This document shows positions 57,384 to 64,000 of a stretch of DNA of 64,000 nucleotides, piece after piece. The notes under the pieces were generated by a model that ran no database searches, was not told where the DNA came from, and worked only from the letters and a program-made list of their open reading frames with translations. Numbering within the stretch: position 1 is the stretch's first letter; the number at the start of each line of letters is the position of its first letter. The position numbers and the translations under genes are program-made. This DNA is from Mycoplasmataceae bacterium (lineage in GTDB: Bacteria > Bacillota_I > Bacilli_A > Mycoplasmatales > Mycoplasmoidaceae): assembly GCA_031261065.1 (NCBI GenBank), contig JAISKD010000001.1:47063-111062 (forward strand), read 5' to 3'.

Positions 57384-58838
57384 TTAAGCACCTACAACAA
57401 TTCATCCTTGTGGAAGACCGGCATCAGTTTGTAATTTATACAACAATGCTTGATCACCTGTATGTAAAACCCCTACTGGAGCTAATCCTAAAAATGAATC
57501 TGACATAACAGTTATTTCGCTTACATCGTCATCATTTCAGTAAATTTCATTAATATTACCACACTCGAAAAAAGCTGTTGCCTGTACTTCTGTAACAGAG
57601 GTAGGTATAGTTACAACTTTCAACCCAGAACAATCTTCAAAAGCTCTTTCCCCAATTGTCTCAACATTATTAGGAACTGATACTCACTGTAAATTTCTAC
57701 ATCTATGAAACGCGTTTGAAGGCAATGCTGTTCATTCGTTCCCTAAAAAAATAACACTTGAAAGTTGACAATTGTTAAAACATTGAGTGGCCATTGATGT
57801 AACACTTTCTGGTATAACTAAATCTCCAATAGCAAGACTTCCAATTGCTGCTGTTTCATAATTAAAACTAGCCGCACTATAATTCATTAAGACTTGTGCG
57901 TTCCCTACGTCTTGTTGTGGTGCTAATTTATAAGTCGTGTTAGCAGGGTCAACAGTAATGTTTGTTAAACTGAAACAATCAGCAAAAACATCATCGCCTA
58001 TGTTGGTTAGAGAAGCGGGAATGTTGATTGTCCCGCTTATACTAGTTGTGTCAAACGCTCCCATACCTATTGTTTGTATGTTACTAGGAAGTGACAAAGT
58101 TCCGGTTATGCCAGTACATTCCATAAATGCGTAATTGCCAATTGTTAAAAGTGAATCAGGGAAGTTTACTTTTGTAAGTCCGGCACATCCTTCAAAACGT
58201 CGCTCACTAATCTCTGTAACACCGCTAGGTGCTGTGAGTTCGCCAACAGCTAAGCAACCTATGGAGAATTCACCATGAGCATAATCAAAAGAAGGACCAT
58301 CTGCAGTTTTTACTAATACTTTAGCATTTCCACAGTTATTAGCGAATGAAAAATAATTTCCTTCTATTGTGATATCTGTCATTTTGCAACCTAAAAATGC
58401 CTTATCCCCAATATCAGTAAGTGATGCAGGAAGATTTATGGTCCCTGTTATTCCAGCACAGTTCATAAATGCCCCATACCCTATAGAAGTAATATTATTT
58501 TGAAATGTAATAGTTCCTTTTAGACATTCACCTGTATCAGCAAAAATGTTATTTTTAAGAGATGTGAAACTAAATACATTTCCGTCAGGATCTACAACGT
58601 GTGACGGAAAAACTAAATTTGTTGCACTAAACCCGTCAAGTCCTTGTATAGTGGCTGTCCCATCTCCAGGGAATATCATATGTAAAGCTCCTGCTGTTCT
58701 TCCCTTTCAATCTGTACCATCAGTTTTACCAGTATAGTCAGTAGTTACTTTACTATTACATGATGTAGTAATAAATGGGATTGATGTGATGCAAACCATT
58801 GATGAAAATAGTAGCATGAATTTTGTTTTCTTAAGCAT
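57384..58838 (-). CDS. BspA-type leucine-rich-repeat surface lipoprotein 3
   Basis: A 484-residue lipoprotein with MLKKTK, a hydrophobic segment and IPFITTSC (Cys27), then a Trp-rich linker and LRR repeats (LPASLTDIGDKAFLGC, FPDSLLTIGNYAFMEC, IPASLTNIGDDVF). It carries two copies of a module like the GGIAFG module of BspA-like protein 1: NAKVLVKT...GCLAVGEL and NAQVLMNY...GSLAIGDL. Four TGA codons are Trp. TATAAT lies 6 bases before the ATG, divergent to mutM. Confidence 0.88.
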
Positions 58839-58844
58839 AAAATT

Positions 58845-58850
58845 ATTATA
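58845..58850 (-). promoter_or_regulatory. -10 hexamer of BspA-like gene 3
   Basis: TATAAT then AATTTT then the ATG at 58838; 6-base spacing. Confidence 0.65.
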
Positions 58851-58936
58851 CAATGTAATCATAGATTAAGGTTGTGTTTAACTCAACTAGTTTGCATCAA
58901 TAAACAATAAGTTCTAATTATAACGATTGCATCATT

Positions 58937-58942
58937 TATACT
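58937..58942 (+). promoter_or_regulatory. -10 hexamer of mutM
   Basis: TATACT then AAGAGT then the ATG at 58949; 6-base spacing. Confidence 0.6.
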
Positions 58943-58948
58943 AAGAGT

Positions 58949-59791
58949 ATGCCTGAATTACCAGAAGTCCAAACAATTATCAATACACTCTCATCAAAAG
59001 GTTTAATCGGCAAAGAGATTAAATCTATTGATGTTTTTGTCCCAAAGATAATTAAGAATACAAATCCCGCTGGGTTAAACACTTTTTTAAAGGGAGAAGT
59101 GTTTAAAAAGATAGAAAGAATAGGTAAATATATTGTCATGCACTTTTCTCATGACAAAATACTTCTTATACACTTAAGAATGGAAGGTAAATTATTTTAT
59201 ATTGTAAATACAGAAGAAAGCGACAAAAAGCACTTAAGAATAAAAATTAATCTCTCAGATGGTTGTTCGCTTTTATATTACGATTCTCGTATGTTTGGTA
59301 CCTTCCATATTTATAAAGAAAATGACTATCGAAAGTCAAAAGAAATTTCTAAAATTGCAATTGACCCTTTATCTAAAGAATTTACATATATTTTTCTGAA
59401 AAATAAGATACATAGTAAAAATACTCCTATTAAGTCATTATTATTAGATCAATCTAATGTCAGTGGCATAGGTAATATCTATGCAGATGAGATACTATAT
59501 AAAGCAGGTGTTTCTCCATATGAAAAGGGAAAGAATGTCACCGATGAACAGATAAAATTAATCGTTAAATATTCTAAGGACATTCTTACTAAAGCCATTT
59601 CTCTAGGAGGAACGACAATTTTCTCATATAAATCCGATAAAAATACCTCTGGGCATTACCAGGGCAAATTACAGGTACACGGCCGAGAAGGAGAGCCTTG
59701 TTTTAAATGCAAAACAAAAATAGTAAAAGTGTTTATAAATGGTCGTGGCACTTACTACTGCCCGAAATGTCAAAAACTTAGCAAGAAATAG
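58949..59791 (+). CDS. mutM: formamidopyrimidine-DNA glycosylase
   Basis: A 280-residue Fpg that removes 8-oxoguanine and other oxidised bases. The N-terminus MPELPEVQTI supplies the catalytic Pro2 and Glu3. The helix-two-turn-helix block (DQSNVSGIGNIYADEILY) and the C-terminal zinc finger (CFKCKTKI ... YYCPKC) are complete. Length fits. A hairpin with a T-rich downstream stretch follows. Confidence 0.97.
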   Translation: MPELPEVQTIINTLSSKGLIGKEIKSIDVFVPKIIKNTNPAGLNTFLKGEVFKKIERIGKYIVMHFSHDKILLIHLRMEGKLFYIVNTEESDKKHLRIKINLSDGCSLLYYDSRMFGTFHIYKENDYRKSKEISKIAIDPLSKEFTYIFLKNKIHSKNTPIKSLLLDQSNVSGIGNIYADEILYKAGVSPYEKGKNVTDEQIKLIVKYSKDILTKAISLGGTTIFSYKSDKNTSGHYQGKLQVHGREGEPCFKCKTKIVKVFINGRGTYYCPKCQKLSKK

Positions 59792-59815
59792 AAACTGACA
59801 AAATACGTCGGTTTC
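59791..59815 (+). terminator. possible terminator hairpin after mutM
   Basis: GAAACTGAC (59791-59799) and GTCGGTTTC (59807-59815) form a 9-bp stem with one G-T pair. The following run is C-rich, so it is weak; more T-rich sequence lies 40 bases on. The rest of the 155-bp gap to the next gene holds nothing else I can name. Confidence 0.4.
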
Positions 59816-59946
59816 CCCTTCTCCATAATGAAAACTGTTATTAAATTTTTTGTCGTTTTTTACAATTTTCAAAACAAAATTTGAAATGATTTTTTATGTG
59901 ATTTTTTGAATATTTATAATAAGATTATTGATTCGAAACTTCTGCC

Positions 59947-61083
59947 ATGCTACAAAAATATTTTAAAGTTCATAAACAATATAATTTCGCATTATCACAG
60001 AACTTTATAGACGATCACTATCGTCTTGTTATCGGAACAGAATCAGTTAATTTTTACAAAGCTCTTTACAGTGCTTCTCTAGGCAAGCAGTATTCTCGTA
60101 AACTATGTACATTCTTAACTGCCAATGAAATAGACTCAGATGCATTTAAAACCATCAGAGAAAAACTAGAGGGTATAAACCTTTTGAGAACATTTATTTA
60201 TCAAAAGGAAGGAACTAACGATCTTGTTTATCAATTTATCGTTATTCCACCTCTAAGCTATGGAGCTTTCATTAAGAACGAAGCATTTAGAGAATTGTTA
60301 TTAAAGAAAGCTTCATCTGATGATATTGAACGTTTTGAATATGACTATTCAATAAATGATGAAATTCCTGATGGTGCTGTTGAAGTTACAACTAAATTTG
60401 AAAAAGCATTTTCAAATATTGAAGGCATGCAGAGTGCTCTAAAAGCAAATGTTACAAGAATATGTAACAATATAGTTAAAGCATGCGAGGGTTATATTCT
60501 AAGTATTGATACTGAGTCTAAATCTGTTATTGAAGAATTCTACAGATGTTACGACCTTTCTACTAAAGAAATAACACGTTGTGTAAAAGAATCAATAATT
60601 GAAATAGCTCCTAATTCATTTGCTGTAGATCCAGAAATTATTAGAATTAAACTTCAACAACTTGTTAATAGCGATGATAATTCTAGCATTGTAATTAATG
60701 CTCGTCTTAACAGAAACACAAAAATATTCACAATGAGATCAAATGTTAATGACGAAGTAACACAAAAAGTATTTAAAGATTACATTAACTTAAATACTGA
60801 ACAATACCTTCGTTCATTAACATCTGAGAAATTAGATGAAGTCCAAATTGCTGCTATTAAAAAATTCCGTGAGAAATTTTTTATTAGTGATCCAATTATC
60901 AATTTCATGCTTGACTATACTTATTTCAAGACACAAAAGATAAATATTAAATATTTAGAGAAGTTTGCTGCAAGTATAAATGCTCTAGGAATTAGAACAT
61001 TATCTGAAGCATATGACTATATCATTTTCCAAACTTCAACTCAGAATAATAAAACAGAAAATGTTTTAGAGGACTGAAAATAG
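59947..61083 (+). CDS. DnaB/DnaD-type replication initiation protein
   Basis: A 378-residue protein, with the last two codons read through TGA as Trp. The N-terminal part (about residues 1-110) is a winged-helix domain of the kind seen in Gram-positive DnaB/DnaD. It is followed by a middle linker and a C-terminal DnaD-like helical domain (ISDPIINFMLDYTYFKTQKIN). In Firmicutes such proteins remodel the origin and recruit the helicase. It lies just upstream of the DnaI-type loader, the usual partner, with a 3-bp gap. No signal peptide or membrane helix is seen. Confidence 0.72.
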
Positions 61084-61086
61084 TTT

Positions 61087-61986
61087 ATGGAAAAGTTAGA
61101 TATTGAGAATGCTTCTAAAGAAACAATATTGTCACTTCCTCAATTTTCTTCTCTAAATATAACTGATGAAGAATTTAGACATTTTCATGCATTACTTGTT
61201 AGAATTTATAAAGAAGATGAAGAATGCAAAAATTCAAAAGAATCTGGTTGCCCATTGGACCTTTGTTTACACAGTAAGTTAGTGAGAAATTCACAAGGTA
61301 AACTTATTGTCGTTCAGGTTGATTGTCCTAAAGCAAAAGATGGCAAAGCACTAAATTCTAATTATATAATGAAGCCTTCATCTGAGGTTTTACTAAAATA
61401 CAGAATTGATACCAAAACCTTCCCTAATGATAAATTTGGTATTTCCAAGGCCCTTAACGGTAAATCTACTGGTGATTTATTAAGTGAATTAAATAAACAG
61501 TTGAATGGTGGTAATTTACAATTACAAGGTCTCTACGTTTATGGGCCTGTTGGTGTTGGAAAAACATCTATTATGGCTGCTTTCGCTAATGAATTAGCGA
61601 TTGCTGGAAAAAAAGTTGCATTTGTAAATGTTCAATCAGTCTATAACAAGATTAAAGAACAATATGATGATCCACATGGCAAAAGAAATTACAACGATTT
61701 AATGAAAAATGCAGACATTTTAATTCTCGATGATTTTGGTGCTTCTCTAACTTCTCATCTTTACATTGATATCCTTTTCAATGTACTCGATGAAAGAGCT
61801 GGAGCACCTGATAAATATACTTACTTCACTTCTAATTTATCTTTAGATCATTTATCAAACTCTTTAATGCGTGTACCTAAGGTTCTTAAAGAAGATGTTA
61901 TCAGATTTATGGAAAGAGTTAGACAGCCTGTTAATAATAAAGAGACTGATATTGCTGGTGAAAATCTTAGATATAAAAAATCTTAA
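61087..61986 (+). CDS. dnaI: DnaI-type replicative helicase loader
   Basis: A 299-residue AAA+ ATPase. The Cys-rich N-terminal segment (CKNSKESGCPLDLC) can bind Zn, as in DnaI. Walker A is GPVGVGKTS, Walker B DILILDDFGAS, sensor I YFTSN and the arginine-finger region RFMERV. It loads the replicative helicase onto DNA. It directly follows the DnaB/DnaD-type gene. Confidence 0.93.
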   Translation: MEKLDIENASKETILSLPQFSSLNITDEEFRHFHALLVRIYKEDEECKNSKESGCPLDLCLHSKLVRNSQGKLIVVQVDCPKAKDGKALNSNYIMKPSSEVLLKYRIDTKTFPNDKFGISKALNGKSTGDLLSELNKQLNGGNLQLQGLYVYGPVGVGKTSIMAAFANELAIAGKKVAFVNVQSVYNKIKEQYDDPHGKRNYNDLMKNADILILDDFGASLTSHLYIDILFNVLDERAGAPDKYTYFTSNLSLDHLSNSLMRVPKVLKEDVIRFMERVRQPVNNKETDIAGENLRYKKS

Positions 61987-62024
61987 GATTATACTTATAA
62001 TATATATACAAATAGTTATTAGTT

Positions 62025-62201
62025 ATGATCGTCCAACAGAGAAGAGTAAGTAAATCAAGAAAAGGAATGAGACGTTCTCACCACGCTTTAGTTGAACCTA
62101 TTGTTGGTACATGTCCAAATTGTGGAAAGCCTATTAAATCACACCGTGTATGTAAGGCTTGTGGCTACTACAATAAGAAAAAAGTAGTTGAAGTTAAATA
62201 A
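62025..62201 (+). CDS. rpmF: 50S ribosomal protein L32
   Basis: A 58-residue L32 with the zinc-ribbon CPNCG ... CKACG and the N-terminal block RRVSKSRKGMRRSHH. Size is normal. The stop overlaps the ATG of the next gene (TAATG). Confidence 0.96.
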   Translation: MIVQQRRVSKSRKGMRRSHHALVEPIVGTCPNCGKPIKSHRVCKACGYYNKKKVVEVK

Positions 62202-62407
62202 TGGCTCAGACAAAAAAAATTAAAGTTGAGGAGTTCGAGAACTTAGATTTTTTAGAAAAAGTATCTGAGAACAATACTGGTGAAAAAGTTAAAGTTCACA
62301 ATAAAGTTGTTTGAATTAGAAACATAATCATTATTGAAACACTTTGCGTTGGCATCTTCTTTGGTGTAATTCTTTCAGTAGTCCTTGAGTGACTTGGAAC
62401 AAGATAA
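62201..62407 (+). CDS. small single-span membrane protein, unknown
   Basis: A 68-residue protein visible only with TGA as Trp. A charged N-terminus (Lys/Glu-rich) leads to one membrane helix (IIIIETLCVGIFFGVILSVV). The start overlaps the rpmF stop (TAATG) and the stop is one base from the next start (TAATATG), which supports coupled translation. I recognise no family. Confidence 0.6.
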
Positions 62408-62408
62408 T

Positions 62409-63515
62409 ATGAAAATTTTACTATTAAAAGAAAATAAAAATGAATACCGTGTAGGTCTAACTCCAGATGATGTTAAACATTTGATTAAAGATGGACACCA
62501 TGTTGATGTTGAAAAAGGTGCAGGAAATGTGGCCGGATATCTTGATGGAGAATACACTGAAGCTGGAGCAATAATCGTTTCTTCTTCTAAGAAGGTTGTT
62601 CACGGAGCTGATGTTATTATCAAACTTAGTGAGCTTTCAAAAGATATTATTTTAGCTATGAACAAAAAGCAACTTTTAATCTCACAAGTTTGTCTTGCTA
62701 ATAATCCTGCTTTCTTAAGAAAATTATTGTTTAGACAAATAACTTGCATTGATCTTAATTGTGTTAATGATGATGGAGAGTATGTGTTCGCCATTCCATC
62801 TGAACAAATTAAAGGAAGATTTGCAGCATTATCTGGAAGTTATTTCCTATCTAAAACATTACCTGGTGGAATGGGAGTTTCTTTCACACCAATTAATAAC
62901 TCAAAAACTAAAGCTTTATTCGTTGTACTTAACTGTTCATATGCCGGTTATGAAGCAGCAAGAACAATTCTAGCATTAGGAGCTGATTTAACAATTCTTG
63001 AAAATGATGAAAAGGTTATAAAAGATTTACTTCACGATGAAAAATTTAAAGCACTTGCTGCATTATATAAATCTGAATTCAAAGTGGCTAAGGCAGGATT
63101 TGAAGTATTAGAAAAAATAATGCCGATGACAAGTGTTTTCATCAATACAAATCAACTTCCTGGTTCTAAATCTAACAAGCGTATCACTGGTAAAATGATA
63201 GACAGCATGCCTAAGGGCGCTATATACATAGATGTTTGTACAGACCAAGGTTTTGGAAGTGAAACAATTAAGAAACCAACATCTATTGAAAAGCCTGTAG
63301 GAAAGTTTTCTCACCAATTCCAAATTGCTTTAGACAATGTTCCTAGTCTATACAATAAGACTTTATCTGAATCAGTAAGTTCTTTAGTTACATCTGAGTT
63401 ACTTAAACACCACAAAGACATAGAAAAGTCTTTACTATGAACTGGAATTCAAACAAAAGAGGGAAAAGTTGTAAACAAAACTATTGCTGATTCACTAAAT
63501 GTTAAGTTAGGTTAA
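62409..63515 (+). CDS. alanine-dehydrogenase-like protein with degenerate active site
   Basis: A 368-residue protein with the alanine dehydrogenase/transhydrogenase fold: MKILLLKENKNEYRVGLTPDDV, LPGGMGV and ALGADLTILE. By eye alignment with Ald, the catalytic Lys (KVKEP) is Ser (KLSEL). The catalytic His (in the FLHLA block) is Cys (QVCLA). The dinucleotide-binding G-x-G-x-x-G is N-C-S-Y-A-G, with only the last Gly kept. Arg14, which contacts substrate in Ald, is kept. NAD-dependent alanine dehydrogenase activity is therefore doubtful. The ATG at 62409 is preferred over the one 8 codons upstream, because it lies one base after the stop of the small membrane protein. Confidence 0.8.
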
Positions 63516-63564
63516 GCTGACTGAACTTTTTTAATAATTTCTTATCCATTTCACTGCTTTTCTA

Positions 63565-63570
63565 TATAAT
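63565..63570 (+). promoter_or_regulatory. -10 hexamer of rplI
   Basis: TATAAT then AGAAAT then the ATG at 63577; exact 6-base spacing. TTGAC or a similar -35 element is not obvious. Confidence 0.65.
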
Positions 63571-63576
63571 AGAAAT

Positions 63577-64000
63577 ATGAAGGTTATTCTTACTAAAGCT
63601 GTTCCAAATTTAGGCAAAATGCACGCAGTTTGTGATGTTGCAGATGGATACGCTAAGAATTACTTAATAAAAAATAATTTAGCAGTTCAATATACTGAAG
63701 AATCTAAGCATATTCTTTCAAGCAATTTGGATGTTTTAGCAAAAGCAGAAGAAGAAAAAGTAAAAAAAGCTAAAGAATTAAAGAGAAAAATAGATGATAC
63801 TACCCTTAATTTTTCACTTAGAGGTAATGGAAAAAATTTCTTTGGTTCTATCACTCTTAACACCATTATTTTAGAACTAGAAAAGCGTGGTATCATCGTA
63901 GAAAAGAAAATGTTTCTTACAAAAGAAGATAAATTAAGCATTGGAACCACAACAATATCATTAAAAATATATAATGATATTGTCGCAACACTTAACATAA
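63577..64000 (+). CDS. rplI: 50S ribosomal protein L9, 3' end outside window
   Basis: 141 codons of L9 are visible: MKVILTKAVPNLGK, then VCDVADGYAKNYLI, the central helix (AKAEEEKVKKAKELK) and the C-terminal domain beginning GNGKNFFGSIT. The family has about 150 residues, so only a few are cut off. It has its own predicted leaderless promoter. Confidence 0.94.
   Translation, partial: MKVILTKAVPNLGKMHAVCDVADGYAKNYLIKNNLAVQYTEESKHILSSNLDVLAKAEEEKVKKAKELKRKIDDTTLNFSLRGNGKNFFGSITLNTIILELEKRGIIVEKKMFLTKEDKLSIGTTTISLKIYNDIVATLNI

Noticed and set aside
62385..62408. Eight-codon N-terminal extension of the alanine-dehydrogenase-like protein
   Set aside because: The ATG at 62409 lies one base after the previous stop (TAATATG) and begins with the family's normal MKILLLKE; the extension is the end of the upstream gene in another frame.

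Overview
The window is a gene-dense, AT-rich bacterial chromosome segment that only makes sense when UGA is read as tryptophan. With the standard code nearly every long gene breaks at in-frame TGA codons (secA, dnaX, uvrA, pcrA, serS, rnr, dinB); with UGA as Trp they become intact, full-length proteins. Together with the genome style (short intergenic gaps, lipoproteins, no sign of an outer membrane, dnaX/holB/pcrA/serS/rplK-rplA sets), this points to a mollicute (Mycoplasma-like). Three BspA-type leucine-rich-repeat lipoproteins, an oleate hydratase and a rubrerythrin suggest a host- or protist-associated organism from an oxygen-poor, lipid-containing niche such as gut or a mucosal protist. 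I do not name a species.

Layout. 1-5692: the 3' part of ruvB, then a minus-strand operon (read right to left) hemW - lipoprotein - membrane protein - tlyA - dinB. 5698-11178: a 1657-residue polytopic membrane protein with a very long soluble tail, next to a small two-helix pilin-like protein; the pair recalls conjugation/type IV secretion components. 11224-16661: a heterodimeric ABC exporter and dnaX. 16746-21426: uvrA and three unassigned genes. 21427-22540: a 1.1-kb region with no conventional gene, holding about 79-bp repeats that each carry a 9-10 codon mini-ORF, and terminators. 22541-23667: rplK-rplA. 23814-29317: two secreted-protein genes flanking a divergent pair, a YqaJ-like nuclease and a J-domain/UvrD-helicase/Fe-S-nuclease fusion. 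29332-33478: pcrA, RDD protein, glycosyltransferase-like protein and a small hypothetical. 33542-38690: serS-tmk-holB, and a mnmE-tatD-HPr-like operon on the other strand. 38770-46514: BspA-like protein 1, oleate hydratase, a large surface protein. 46597-52705: rubrerythrin, smpB, rnr, secG, secA. 52743-58838: two tandem paralogous lipoproteins, RNase P RNA, and two more BspA-like proteins. 58949-64000: mutM, a DnaB/DnaD-type replication protein with its DnaI-type loader, rpmF, a small membrane protein, an alanine-dehydrogenase-like protein and the start of rplI.

How genes work together. DNA repair and replication are heavily represented (ruvB, dinB, uvrA, pcrA, mutM, dnaX, holB, the DnaI-type loader). 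secA/secG export the many lipoproteins and LRR surface proteins. smpB and rnr are the usual trans-translation and RNA-decay neighbours.

Two layers look unusual. First, at least twelve genes have a -10 hexamer (TATAAT-like) exactly 6 bases before the start ATG, so their mRNAs should be leaderless. Second, several proteins keep a family fold but lose its catalytic residues: an HPr with Thr at position 15 but Ser46 intact, and an alanine-dehydrogenase-like protein without the Lys, His and glycine-loop signature. The J-domain helicase-nuclease locus, the secretion-like pair and the mini-ORF array are the best candidates for something undescribed.
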